Shown: piece by piece, positions 10,910-24,944 of the stretch
Layout: every line of letters starts with the position of its first letter
Numbering within the stretch: position 1 is the first letter of the stretch
Assembly (NCBI GenBank): GCA_019096065.1
Contig: JAGUCH010000003.1
Coordinates: forward strand, 372,001 to 436,000
Direction: 5' to 3'
DNA: 64,000 nt
Source of the DNA: Paracyclopina nana
Taxonomy: Eukaryota; Arthropoda; Copepoda; Cyclopoida; Cyclopettidae
Made by a program: the position numbers and the translations under genes
The notes under the pieces: generated by a model
What the model saw: the letters and a program-made list of their open reading frames with translations, nothing else
Told to the model about the DNA's origin: nothing
The model's database searches: none

Positions 10910-11403
10910 TTATTCCTTGACAGGTCTGCCGGATTGCTGATCCTTCATCATTTGGTTAACCAGCTTCTGCTCCTCAATCAAGAAAGCGCGAACAATCTTC
11001 TCTCGCACAGCCTTGTGGCTCAACACACCTGAAAGACGAAAATCAAGCTCAATAATGCTTTTTCTTTCAGAGAAAACGAGGTAAATCATGGAAAAGTAGA
11101 TAGTTTTAGCAGCTTTTGAAATTGACAATTACAAAAAGGTCACTGATAAAAGTAAGGAGCAAGCTGCTTACCTCCGTAGGCTCTGAACACTTTCTTGTGC
11201 CTGAGGGAGAGACGTTTCCTGTCGGAAGGCCTGGTGGGCTTGATGCCCTTTAGCTTCACTCCGGTCATGGGGCATTTCGGGACAGTGGGCCTCTTCTTGA
11301 GGTACTGGAAAACCAACTTGCCACCAGGAGTGCGCACTTTCTTCACACGGTTGGACTTGGTGTTGTAGGACAACCGCCTTCTGTAGGTAATACGCTGAAC
11401 CAT
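10910..11403 (-). CDS. RpL34: 60S ribosomal protein L34 (eL34)
   Basis: Exons 11172-11403 and 10910-11028 give 116 residues, close to the 117 of human eL34. The protein belongs to the large ribosomal subunit. It is recognised by MVQRITYRRRLSYNTKSN, the zinc-site-like KCPMTGVKLKGI segment and the basic C-terminus ending QQSGRPVKE. The intron is 143 bp and splits the Gly of AYGG/VLSHKAV in phase. The ATG directly follows a TTTTCAG acceptor, so a non-coding first exon exists. Its likely donor is GGAAG|GTAAGA at 11565 on the minus strand. A 5'-UTR intron is common in ribosomal protein genes. Confidence 0.97.
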
Positions 11404-11565
11404 CTGAAAATCGAAAAAATGACAGCCTCTCTAAATTGCTTCATTACGGTTACTTGAAAGGTATTTGTGACTTTAGAGGTTGCCTCAAATGTGTAGCCAA
11501 GTTTGGGACCAAAAACACGGCTTGAACTGGAGGGATTTGCGGGATTACTTGCGATTTTTCTTACC
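11404..11565 (-). other. Predicted 5'-UTR intron of RpL34
   Basis: On the minus strand CTGAAGGAAG|GTAAGA (donor after 11565) and ATTTTCAG|ATG (acceptor before 11403) make a consensus GT-AG intron ending exactly at the start codon. No coding potential lies upstream, so the first exon should be untranslated. Confidence 0.7.
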
Positions 11566-12006
11566 TTCCTTCAGATAAATTTCTGAATCGGACGAAAATT
11601 AGCAGGAAAAGGAAGTCAGCTGTTTGTTTTGAAAACAATTTGAAGAAGCGAAACCTCGACTTGTCAACTTGGCGGAAAATTCGGAATATTCGCGTTATCG
11701 GAATCACGCAACCTCGTATAATAAAAATTAAAGTCATATCACAAAAAGGGAAATAAAAAGATAAAGTCAGAAAGAAATGTGTTTTGAATATTTGTATTTC
11801 GCCAGATTTTTTTAAGAGATGGTCATGAGAAACATATGATTAGCAAGGAAACGAGCAGCGAAATCCTGGAGTTCCGTCAATGATCCCAGAAAATTGACAC
11901 GTTCATTCTTCTCAAAAAAACATTATTACAGAACACAATTACATTCCGGCGGCGCTTGCAAGTTGGTGGTTATCTAAGGTTCCGGTTGTTTGAACAAGCT
12001 TCTAAT
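11566..12006. other. Intergenic between ATP synthase alpha 3' end and RpL34 promoter
   Basis: About 440 bp with no coding frame. It should contain the RpL34 transcription start and first exon and the ATP synthase alpha 3' UTR. No polyadenylation hexamer or core promoter could be assigned with confidence. Confidence 0.5.
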
Positions 12007-14000
<1,994 letters not shown>

Positions 14001-14537
14001 CTTTATCTGTTCTCAAGTCCGTAGCAATGGAGACCGACAACTGGAGTAGAAGCAGAACAACAAGATGGACGACTGCTTCAGCTGTTTCCCTGCCGAAACG
14101 TGGATCGAAACGAGGACGCAGCCAGCACTTTTAAATTGATTCGAATTTTTCGGGAATGAATTATAACGTTAAACAAGGAAAACTAAGGCCTATTTTAATA
14201 GATGATTTATTTTAGTAAATCTTGCAAGGATGAGCGACAAGTTTCTTTTTTAAGGTTGACTCAAAAATGAAGAAAGAAAAAGAAGAGCGCCCTTGTTTTG
14301 CAGAACGGCTGCCAAAATGGCCACCATTGTTACCACTCTGGCGCTTTCGCAACACGCAAATATGCTTGTATGCATGCGGCTTGAAAAGTGCCAAAATTAA
14401 CATGCATTTTAACATGGCGCGCCAGTGAAAGTACCAACTAATGTACTTGATGCCCTTAGAAAGCATCAAAATCACATGTCGAAAAGCTGTCACTTGAAAA
14501 AGCCAAGAAAGTTCGAATATCAAGTATATTTATTCAT
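14001..14537. other. Intergenic between UQCC4 3' end and ATP synthase alpha promoter
   Basis: No supported gene. A 103-codon minus-strand frame at 14212-14523 has unremarkable composition, no splice or start support, and is left out. Confidence 0.5.
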
Positions 14538-15110
14538 TTAAGCATTTTCTAGCTCTTTCAGTCTATTTTCCAAATCGGTCGTGTCTTTGCCCTCCATCTT
14601 GTGAGTCTTGATGGCAGCAATGACGTGCACCTTTTCCAAGCCCGGCATTTTCTCGTACATATTCGCAGGGTCCGAGGTGATGAAGGCGTCAACGTCATTT
14701 TCCTCTCGAAAGACGAAGAAATAAAGCGCGAACGCCAGCCCTGATATCAAGAGAGATGCTTGTTCGAATTCTGGCCTCGGATTGGAAGCTCGGCCTCGGA
14801 GTCCGAGATGCTCAGACACGGAGCCTTGGGCTGCCATTGACGAGGAGAATTTGAGGGGCAATTCAGGATCGTCCTCATCACCTTTGTAGTAATTTCTAGG
14901 GGTCACGATTTTCTCTGCTATGATTTTGGAGCCAGGAGCTTTTTCCACAAGTAGCTTTGTTGATGTTGACAGCCATCTACGGAAAACAGCAATTATGACA
15001 ACACAAGTATAACTAATAGCCTACCTATGCTTGTTTATTTGCGCTGAGTGTAACGAGCCAAATTTGACAATTTTTTGGATAATCCCAGTTCCCGATGAGT
15101 GGAGTGACAT
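14538..15110 (-). CDS. UQCC4: UQCC4/CCSMST1-like complex III assembly factor
   Basis: Exons 15025-15110 and 14538-14976 give 174 residues (intron 48 bp, Arg split in KHR/WLST). UQCC4 (formerly CCSMST1/C16orf91) is a small inner-membrane protein needed for assembly of mitochondrial complex III. The match rests on the family core: an acidic stretch then PLKFSSS (residues ~65-75), one transmembrane helix (LLISGLAFALYFFVF) and the following REENDVD. The first ~45 residues are basic and hydroxylated (MSLHSSGTGIIQKIVKFGS) and suit a mitochondrial presequence. The tail after the helix is longer than in mammals. It is transcribed away from Flacc/ZC3H13, with 313 bp between start codons. Confidence 0.75.
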
Positions 15111-15423
15111 TTTGGTTTGGTTTCGTTTGTTTACTACTCAGTAATTACACAGCTTACGAAACTACTGTTAGAGGAGCATCTAAGGTTTTTTAAGGCTTTT
15201 CAAGTCGGACTTATTCCGAAAAAAGGGTCTCTGAAAAGAACCGTAACCAACCAATTCATACTCACCCGACATCAAATAATTTGAATTCCTGTATAGAGTG
15301 ATTTTAAACAAGGTTTGACCATTTTTCGTGAACACGATACCATTTCAGCACTTGCTCGACTCTTTTCGATACATGCTTTTATCTGGCATCTCATTCTATG
15401 CTCAGTAAACAAAACAGAATTAA

Positions 15424-18127
15424 ATGGAAATGTCGTCAAAACGCAAGATCACAGTTTCGGCTTCGGCTTCTTCTGGCGGATCGCGCAATTCGCGCACTCC
15501 GGATCGTGACTATGAACACCGGCAGCAGCAACCACATCAACAAGCTCCTCGGCACCGTGCCAGCGTATTTTCACGGCTGGGCACCAAGAAATCGCCCTCG
15601 CAGTCGACGTCGTCGTCCAATGGTGGTGGCAAGCCGAGGAACGACTCAAATTCTCAAATGTGCAGGAATATGCAAGAAAGTGGCAGTTGCCAATTCGGCA
15701 ACGGTTGCAAGTACGCCCATACGCATAAATTGAAACAGTCAACCAGCAACGATGACAGGAAGCCTACGAAAGGAACTATGATTGGAGGGAAGCGTCCCAA
15801 CAAAAGTCCCAACATTGACACCGATTGGCAGAACTGGAACGAAGAGAGCCTTGATTACGAAGACGAAAGAATGTTGGAGAAACGTCGTCTGCTTCTTCAA
15901 AGAGAATTGGCCAAGGAGAGTGACACTGAGGCGGACGGTAAGCCGTCGCAAAAGCCGCCCGTCGTTCAAGAGCCAGCTCCAGTGGCCAAAAAGGTTCAAC
16001 AACAGCAGCCGCTTCCTTCTTCTTCGTCTACCTCATCAAGCTCCACTTCCGAGTCCGGTTCTTCTTCCTCTTCTTCTGGATCATCAGATGAGGCAGAGAG
16101 TGAGAGAGATTGCATTATTTTTGATAACTTTTTTTTAAAAAAAGGCCTATTTTAAGGACCTCCTCCGGCCAAAAAAGCCAAAGTTTTGTCATCAGCAAAG
16201 AAATCCTCAGCGGTGAGGGATTCAAGTACGTCGAGCAATGAAGAAAAGCCTCGCAGGAGAGAGAAAATTGCGTAAGCATCCCTAACATATTATGAAGAAC
16301 TGAGCCTGCTTATTCAATCGATTTTAGCTCTTCGAAGAAAAAGATGATTAAGAAGAAGGGCAAGGGCAGTCAGGTTCGTGGAGATGGGAAAAAGAAGAGC
16401 AGGACCAGCTCAGATCATCGCAGAGGCGGGAAGACCACCGCCAAGAAGAAGAGCAGCTCTGAGAAGAGGAAATCCAGCCCCATTCGTAGGTTTTTTCCTA
16501 GATATAATTGTCTCTTAGCTGACATTATTTGTGCAGGCAGCAAAGTCGATGTCAAGTCCCCCGAGGTGAAGCCTCCGCCGCCTCCGATAAGAAAAGGCCT
16601 GGAAGTGGACAAATTTGGCTTTTACCACGCCCAGCCAATCCAGCAGCAGCAGCAGCAGCCAGCGCCTCATGAAGGAGGTAAAATCGCGATTAAAGCTCAT
16701 AGCACTAGTAAAAGAGATGTTGTCTTGAAAGTGAGGTGTAGTGATCGACCTCGGAAAGAAGGCAGAAGGCGAATCAGAGGCTGTGTCTCTCCCAAGTCAA
16801 GTAAATTTGAGTGCTATTTCCTTTCAAGCGTGTGTGTGCGATAGTCATGAAAAACCACTTTTTAATGAGAATCATGTGTAACATTGCAGGATCAAGGCAC
16901 GATTCGCGAGGGTCAAAGAGGTCGGCATCGAGTGAGAAGAGGCCAGTCTCTCCTCCTCCTGCACACAAGCGGAAACGTCGATCTTCAACAAGTCCCCAAG
17001 GGCAAAGGAAGCGGAGGTCGTCCCCTCTGGCCTCGAAATCAAGCAAGCCCTCCTATGCTGCGGCCAGGTCGGGCAGCTCGGGCCGCGGAGGAGACCGAGA
17101 CCTGCGGGATCAGCACGCGCGTCAAGCCTGGAGCAAGCGGTCCTCGTTGTCACCGCCAAGGCCGAGAAAGAAGAACAACCGCGGCGGAGGCCACAAAAAG
17201 GCCCAGTTGACGGGTGCCAATGCAGTGTCCATTGACGCCTCTGACAGCCACCGGCGTGGAAATCGACAGCCTTTGTCAGCTGACCGTGGCCTTCGTCGAA
17301 ATAGGTCGAGGTCTGGTGAGAGGCTGCTTCCGCCTCAAGCATTGCAAAACAAGAGCAGCAACGTCTCGTCTGCTGCAACTCCAACGACCAAGAGCTTGGA
17401 ACGATCGTCATCGAGGAAAAACAGCCAGGAAAGGTCACTGCTGCCCAGGAGAAGCAGTCCTCCTGCAGCAGAACAGCCTCCGAGGCCGGCCTCTAAATTG
17501 GAGGAGGATCCCCACGAGTTGAGCACCGAAGACTTGTCGGATATCGGAGAGTCGGACGAAGAGCTGCTCAACCAGGACGAGCCGTCTGCCAATGCTGACG
17601 AAAGCAAATCCGAGGATGAAAAGATTTCAGACAAGGAGGCCTCCGAGGAGCCCTTTGACGAGGACAAGGTCAAGGAGAGTGACCTCCTCGAGGGCATCTC
17701 CGAGGAAGAGCTGGACGTGTCAGACGAGGAGGAGGCTGACAAAGTGAAGGTGGCTGATGCCTTGGGAGTGGACTGGAGCCAGCTGATCACGCCCAAGCAT
17801 TTGGCTGAGAAGGCCAACGAGGGGCCTGGATCGTTCAGGCAGCAATGGACTCCGGCTGCCATAATTGCGCGCATTGGCCTGCCCAAGTCCCTTCTTAAGC
17901 CGGGATTGTTCGAGGACATCCTCGAAAGGCTGAATGCCGAGGAGAAAGTGGTGGACATTCTCCATCCCATTGCTGCCCTTCATGCCTATTACAGGCAACA
18001 AAAGGAGACGAGCGAGAGGCCGGCACTTCAAAGGCCAGCCTTGTCTTCTCGCGTTGACCTCCAAATGCGGAGAAAGCTCTTGGGCTTGCCACCCATGAGC
18101 GCACCATTCCAAATGGATATTTTCTAA
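15424..18127 (+). CDS. ZC3H13: ZC3H13/Flacc-type CCCH zinc-finger protein, m6A writer complex subunit
   Basis: Five exons (15424-16099, 16157-16271, 16328-16485, 16537-16677, 16890-18127) join in phase to 775 residues. ZC3H13 (Flacc/Xio in Drosophila) bridges RBM15/Spenito to WTAP in the nuclear m6A methyltransferase complex. Seen here: a Ser-rich N-terminus, one CCCH finger (CRNMQESGSCQFGNGCKYAH, residues ~80-100), the family helix WQNWNEESLDYEDERMLEKR (~138-158), long Ser/Arg/Lys-rich low-complexity regions, an acidic segment, and the conserved C-terminal block ALGVDWSQLITPK...GSFRQQWTPAAIIARIGLP. The protein is much shorter than human ZC3H13 (1668) and closer to insect Flacc. A second in-frame ATG lies at 15430. 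Exon 1 would read on 18 codons past its GAGA|GTGAGA donor if unspliced. Confidence 0.88.
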
Positions 18128-19830
18128 ATTATGCTAATTAATATATAATTAAAAAATTAAGGGCTTTTCCCCAAAAATACGAACCGTTTAGTGATGTCAT
18201 GATTTCTCTGTTTTTACAGTGTAAATTCCCGACCTGTTGAAGTTAGAAAAGGTTCAAGCATTGCGTGTAGATTTATGATCCTCTCATTATTCGCAGTCAG
18301 TTTATAAGTAAGGGGAGCCATGGAAAAAGTCAGTGAGACGCAATGCGGCTGGCGAAAGATTACGTCTTTATTACGTAGGTATTTGGCCTTTTTTGCTGCC
18401 TAGCCTTGAATATTCAGAATGCCTTTTTGTCCCTTGCTGCTGCAGATTTCTTCAATCATTCACACTACAACCCTTCTTATTCTCTCATTATCATTTCGGG
18501 GTGTTTTTTGTTTCATTCTCTATGGGGAAATGCCTGTGGCCTCATTTTCAGGTATATTGTATTGGCCAAGCCAAGCGGGTGATAAGGCCAGCGTTTTTTC
18601 ATTCCGTTTTGTCCCATTGTGTTTCACACTATAAAGGAACTTTCTGAAAAGTCTTATTGCTGCGACTTCTTCGTCAACGTGTCGTCGTCGAAAGAGGAGC
18701 ACACACAAAAAAAAATAAGTTTTTCTGTGCAAAAATGTCCTGGTGGGAAAGTAGATAAGTATTTGGCAAAAGTAGTGCGGCACAAGTTTTTCGGATCATA
18801 AAAGGCCATAAAAGCCTGCGTAATCTGATTGATGTTATTTTCAGCATAGTCATGATGTTATTGTTGCACTAAAAATTTACTGTGGTATATACTACAGTAA
18901 TTATGCTGCTTTTCTTCATCAAGATGGGATAGCGGCTGTCACGAAAAGTTTGCTAGCGCGTATAAAAAAGGGCATAGTCATAGTAGTAATATTTTTGTGG
19001 CGGTGCAAAAAGTATAAATAGTAATTATGAATACAGCAAAAAATCTGCCCAGAATTTCATATTTCTTTGCCTCGGTTTCAAACCGATTTTTTTGTGGTCA
19101 ATTCTTTAAAGCTTTCTATTCATACTGGGACGACGACGAATGATATTATATGGTGTAATTTCCAATATTCAACGCCATTTATAGTGTACTTTTAAAAAGC
19201 ATTAAAAATATCAAAGGCATTCACCTGAGGGAAAGCCTAATCTAGACAAAATTCCCCATCAAAAATCATGTCCCAAGGGTTCATTTGGAAGTAATTCTGA
19301 AATCCTGGCCCTTACATTAACAAAATAGCTATTTATTTCTAGCTGGGGCACGTAAAGTCGGGTCACTTAGCTGAGCGAGGATTTTAAAATGGCAAAACAC
19401 GAGTGTCACTTTATAACCACGAACAAAGTGAGTGCGTTAAAGAAACCTGGATTTTAAAATCGTGACATAAGCTTTCAGAAAATATGCTTATTTTTGATTG
19501 GGATTTTATCTGGGTTAGACTACCCCTCAGGTTTAAAATGTGCTTGGAATTTTGATCATTTTTTCCTAGGTCCTTCTTTGTAAGTTTTTTACAAGAAGAG
19601 GTTTTAAAATTTTGAGCTATAACTTCCAGCCGGATGCTAAGTCAAACCAAAAATATTTTATTTATTATAATATCATAATTCTCAGAAAGGTTCCCATTTT
19701 ATGATAAATATCAGTGCATTTTCATATCCTAGATATAAATCTCTGCCGGTCCCCATTAATTATTAATACGCACAATTAAAAGTTGTGCCCATGCAGTATA
19801 ACTAGCAAGTATGCTAAGAATGTATTTAGC
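18128..19830. other. Intergenic between two convergent genes
   Basis: No gene supported over 1.7 kb. At about 19245-19510 there are diverged partial copies of two repeat families found elsewhere. One is a GAGCTGGGGCACGT-type foldback half (19340-19420, compare 44090-44180). The other is a segment like the COG8-intron element (19270-19320, compare 49765-49830). A short palindrome (TTTACTGTGGTATATACTACAGTAA-like) is at 18878-18902. Confidence 0.55.
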
Positions 19831-22140
19831 TCAATTCTTTTCGAGTACGTGCAACGAGGCGGGCGCATTAAAGTCCAAAGTGGGCCAAGTGGTACAAAGG
19901 CCATCTGAACTCGCTTGAGCTTTGATGGACGCCTGATCTTGGAGTCGAGTCGATGAGGACCTGAGGCGCTCGCAAAGGCTGCAAGGCCACTCGGTCAGCT
20001 GGAGGTGGAAGGAGTGGCGCCAGGCCTTGTACTTGTCAAAGGCCGTCGCGTTGGCCTTCAGGTAGTTGAGGGTGCGCCCCAAGTCCTCGGGGCTGTGGTT
20101 GAGGGCGTCAATGTAGCCGACCTCGGGGGGCAGGACGTCCGCATAGTTGACCCCTCCGAAGACCACGGGGATCATATTGGTGGTGGTGGCGAGGAACCGC
20201 CACAGCTCTGGCGACAAGAAATGCTGGCAGATGTGCGACTCGAACACCAAAAAGAACTAGAATAGTACATATAATTAGGGGAGGGATTAATACGCTTGTT
20301 TGAAGTTCGCCAGTAATAATTAGTGCTTGTTTTGTAGTTTTGCAATTACCCAACATGCAGAAATTTGCCCAAGTTTTCTGGAAGAATCATTGTAACTTAT
20401 TAGCGCTCCTTCGTTTTACCCAATTTGAGTTTATGCCTCTAATGAACATAAACTGCCTTACTGCCTATGTGCTTTAAGCATAGGAGGTAACAATGAAAAG
20501 TGGCGATTTTGATTTTGCCTAGGCGTCAATTAAGGCAGATAATGTTGCATAATGACATAAACGATAAGTTGATAAAATATACAAGTTTCACTGACGGTTA
20601 TTTTGAGGGCTCAGAAATAACCTCAAAATAATGTTGCATAATGACATAAACGATAAGTTAATAAAACATACAAGTTTCACTGACGGTTATTTTGAGGTCT
20701 AAGAAATAACCTCAAAATAATGTTGCATAATGACATAAAACATACAAGTTTCACTGATGGCTATCTTGAGGGCTAAGAAATAACCCTCAGTAAAACTTGT
20801 ATGTTTCATCAACTTATTGTTTATGTTATTAGGCAACATTAATTATGGCAGCCTTGCCAACTAATTAAAATTGAAACCACCATTTGTGTATGAGGGCTAA
20901 GTATTTCTACCAAACTTATGTGAAACTTATGTATGTGACATACCTAAGTAAAATCGAAAACACCACTTGTCCAGGTCACCTCCGAATTTTTACATTTATA
21001 GGTGGTAATGCAGCCAATGATACTTAGCGACATAAACTCAAGTTGGGTAAAATGAAGGAGCGCAAATAAGCTACAATGATTCTTTCAGAAAACTTGGGCA
21101 AATTTCTGATTGGGGGATATATACTGAATTTCTGCATATAGATTTCCATTGATGATACTATATATAAGTAATTCTTACCTTGTAGTGCTGGTCCAGGTAT
21201 TTGAGGCAGTCTTCAGTCACCCATCCTGGGCAGGGGGCTCCGCAGCGGCCATAGATATGGACACTGGCATGCTGCTGCAGTGCTTTCACATACGCCTCCC
21301 TTCGGCCCTCGGTGTCACACTCGTCGATGATGACGGCTGCCAATCGCAAGTCATCTGCACTCCTATGAGTGCTTGTCTCCATGATCTCTGTCTTGCGCGG
21401 CGTCTTGCCGAACTTCACCAGAGGTATATTGCTGCCACTGATGAGTGGCAAGTAGGAGATGAGCAACTTGAGGTCTAAATGGCGATGCGATCCGTGCTTG
21501 ATCCAGGCGCGGTGAAAGTCCGGATCGGGCAGGAGGAGCGTCCACGTTTTGCCCGACTCCTTGCCTCCATATGGGAAATGCCTTTTGGACACGATCACGA
21601 TGGTGTCGGACTGTTCTATGCTCCGCTTCTTGTCGTAGTGGAAGCTGCACTCCTCGATGATGGGGCAAGCATGGGATTTTCGCAGGAACTCCAGCCTCTG
21701 CTTGAGGACGAGGCTGAACATGTCCTCGGAGTCCCGGTCGGTCCAGATGAGCACGTGCGAGTGGTTCCTGCTCGGAAGATCACCAGACATCATCATCTGT
21801 TGGGTGGTGACATCCATGATAATTGAGTGGTTGTCCTCATAATGCCTACTGCCACTGGATTTGTTCGCGGCCTTGGCCCCGTGCATTTCCACCATCATCA
21901 TCTGAAAATAAGGGCATAAATAATCCGTCCGGATTAATTATCGGAGATCAGTGTCGATACACATTGTTTCCAAATTAATCAACTGGGCTAGATCAAGATT
22001 TTGATATACTATCATACATATATGGAATATATGTTCACCTGAACGTTGCAAATGATGGCAGTGACGAGGAGGGCAAAGAGAGTGGTGAGACACACTCGAA
22101 ATCCTATGCGAGATGCGAAACACTCTTCGGATTGACACAT
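19831..22140 (-). CDS. Alpha-1,3-fucosyltransferase, GT10 family
   Basis: Exons 22039-22140, 21179-21901 and 19831-20256 give 416 residues. GT10 enzymes transfer fucose from GDP-fucose to GlcNAc of glycans in the Golgi lumen. Exon 1 encodes a short cytosolic tail and a type II signal anchor (VCLTTLFALLVTAIICNVQ, residues ~15-34). Exon 2 carries the stem and N-terminal Rossmann domain. The GT10 donor-site block is spread over the exon 2/3 joint: VHIYGRCGAPCPGW, YLDQHYKFFLVFES, LSPELWRFLATTTNMIPVVFGG. Two positions are unusual: the classic Glu-Asn-Ser of the acceptor region reads Glu-Ser-His, and Thr-Glu-Lys-Leu-Trp reads Ser-Pro-Glu-Leu-Trp. The enzyme is therefore divergent and its linkage specificity uncertain. 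A frame continuing exon 1 upstream of 22140 (ATG near 22294) exists but encodes the hydrophobic part in another frame. Confidence 0.85.
20358..21108. mobile_element. MITE-like element with ~100-bp inverted termini and an internal tandem repeat
   Basis: The outer ends are inverted copies: CAGAAATTTGCCCAAGTTTTC at the left, with homology running for about 100 bp into GAGTTTATG, and its complement at 21010-21108. Inside, an ~89-bp unit (AATGTTGCATAATGACATAA...) is repeated two and a half times at 20540-20790, then partly inverted at 20790-20845. It occupies most of the 922-bp fucosyltransferase intron. No transposase frame and no clear target duplication were found. Confidence 0.75.
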
Positions 22141-24944
22141 GTTGTTTCATCACTGCTGCAAAAAGCATGAAAATGCAATAATATGCTACCAAAGGGAGGA
22201 CGAGGACAGCGAAATTGAATATGCTTGTCAGACTTGAGCATCTTCTTCTTCTTCTTGATGGACTCGAGCTGCACTTAGCATCAAGCAGCAGCAATAAGAG
22301 TCCATTTTATTAGGCTGTCGGCTACAAGAGGAGTGTATTGACAAGCTGTACTATATGTATTCTATGGTCGGAAACCAGGAAGCAACTAAGATGATGATCA
22401 ACTTTTTCGCGCGCACCATTTGCGCATTGCAGCGCTAGCTCTGAGGGTTATATGGAAGAGCAGCGCGCAAAAGTGCGGCATTTGTTGCCCAAGTCACGAC
22501 ACTGAGAAGCTTTTCCTTCCATGATTATACCGACGAGCACTTGGCATATCATTCATTTCTGAAATTGGCCTTTATTGAGTTGTTTTTTCAATCCCATCAT
22601 AGATGGCGCCACCTTAGAGGGGGGTTAAAAATACAGTAATACCAGAGTAGGATTTTCCGCGTAAGTGTGTGTTTTGGCATTTTGCGTGGCTTAATGGCGA
22701 CAATGTCTTTTTTATCCTACAAGGATTTCTTCGTTTCTTTCTTTTTGAGGCCTGTGAAATGACACTCATATTATGTCTCACAGCCTAGATGATATTCCAG
22801 GGGCAAGACAAAAGAGATGGGCAATTCATTCTTCAGAGTCAACAGACTGCTAGTCTTTATTGGTATATGATGGCCTTTTTGTACACATCACCGCCTGATC
22901 TTGACACGTTTCCCAAAGCTTTATGACCCTGCGCTCTTGGCCTTGCGGTGGTCTTTATTATAGTATGACAATAATATGCACAGTAGCCTAAAGTTTCCAT
23001 CGTCGTCGGGTGGGAGAATTGCAGGTCCCCTGGGCGCATGCTGGTAAAACTACTATAACTGTGGTCGAATAGTGACCATGAAAAAGGGAAAAAGGGCCAA
23101 AGACCTTCGGGACTTGAAGAAACAGCAGAGGAATACTCACTTTTCATCGATCAATGCGCAGAAAATGGCACCGCACAGTCAAAATGGATGTATCACATGG
23201 AAATCGTTGACGACTCACGTATTGCAAGTGCATGCATCCGAATCAATCTTCATTGTATCAATTAAGTCGATATTTACACTATATATACATAAAGAATTGG
23301 AAGAAAGGTGAGATCCGCTGGGAATCATTAAGTTCTGTTTCGCCAGACCTCAACCCCATTTGTCTGAATTTATTACCTTATAGTATTTTCTTTGGACATT
23401 TTCCTGCTCGTCCCCAAAATTAGTAATTTATGCCTTTAACCTTGCAGCAGTGCTAAGACACATAATGCGCAGCGAGTGGATCGTAAATCAGAAATTACTA
23501 CTACGATGTATTTTAAGTTAACGGCGTTTCGCTGCAGCAAAGCCGGTTAAAAGCTCCCAGTGCTCCCGCGCGACTTTCCGCCTATTTTACGCACTGTAAT
23601 ACTACTATAGTGTATAAAAATATATGAAAGCTGCCTAGCGAAATTGCGTGTCATGGCCATAAATAGTGCAAGTTCTGTTTGTCAGCTCAATATTTACGAT
23701 CAACGCTACCATTAGCTGGATCTCCGGAATCTGATTACTGCCGTACATAAACGGTGCGATTTTTAAAATGCTGCAGTGAATTCGAGTGCAAAAAGAGGTA
23801 ATTTCCCTAGATGCCTCATTACTACACTGCAGAGGAGTTGACAGCCATAAAAACAGCCATGTCAATGTCAATTATGAAGTCTGTAGCAGCCATTTGAAGA
23901 TTATTGATCCTCTAATACATGTAGTTTATACAATATACAAGTGGGGGGGCTTGGCAATAAAGCAACCATATAGCATAATAACACGTGGAGCTAGGGTGCA
24001 ACTTTCGATTTCTACATAAGAGGAGATCCGCAATTCCACAAGATTTGAAAATGGAAAAAATGTGCTTTTTTTAACTCATCTCCCCCGGAGTGCACTGCGC
24101 TAAGGTTGTGTATTGAAATGCTGCAGTATGTCATGCTTCAAATGTTACCAAGTAGATTGTTGTGGCCGATTCATTCATTTTTGCCAGAGAAACTTTGCCA
24201 TATTAAATAGGGTCAATAGTGGTCAAATACGGGCAAGCCAAAATCGAGCCTTTGAGCCTTGAAAAAGTCCATTTTAACTGTGGTATATGGTTTCAAATTA
24301 TTGGCCCAAAACTGCAGGCCAAAGCTATGGAGACTTGAATAATTAATCAGGAAAAGCCAATTTCGGAAGAAATCACCCGAAATTGAGGCTGCATTATTCT
24401 GGTGCCCAAGGGACCTCATATTTCATATCAGACTGCATCTATATTTCGCACAGTGGATAATAAACTCTAGGAACAGTGAACCGATTTTTGAAACACTTTT
24501 CTTGCCCATCATGTGCGAGCAAATTGTGGGAAATTGGATTTTTTGCGAATTTGAGCTTTCACAGATTGCTGAATAATTGAACACCTGAAGAAGACTCGCG
24601 CGCACGTTCGATATGAGCATATATACTAGTATATGATAAATGGCCATTTAGCTGCTTGGGAAAAAATGCCCGTAAGATTCATCAGTCAACAAAGAAAGCT
24701 TCCATGCGGAAACAATTTCTGCATGGAAAGAAAATTACTTTTTATTGCTATTAGACACTACCATGTACTATTACGTACACTGTATATTATAGAGCAGGGG
24801 GGTGGACATTTCATGAGACATTTATAATATGCACCACTATATACTAGCTATAGTATAACATTTGACCCCATTTTCTGCCATTCGAAGGTTTTGTGTGTGC
24901 GCGAGGAGCAAAAGGCAATTTGCCTCCTTGATTATTTCTCCACT
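22141..24944. other. Gene-poor 2.8-kb interval
   Basis: No gene could be supported. The minus-strand frame at 22857-23147 is discussed among the rejected items. AT-rich runs and short palindromes (for example ACTACTATAGT near 23600) occur, but no known element or RNA gene was recognised. Confidence 0.5.

Noticed and set aside
22857..23147. Minus-strand frame of 96 codons whose stop overlaps an AATAAA
   Set aside because: The stop/poly(A) overlap is suggestive, but the composition is not convincingly protein-like, no family is recognised, and no partner exon was found.
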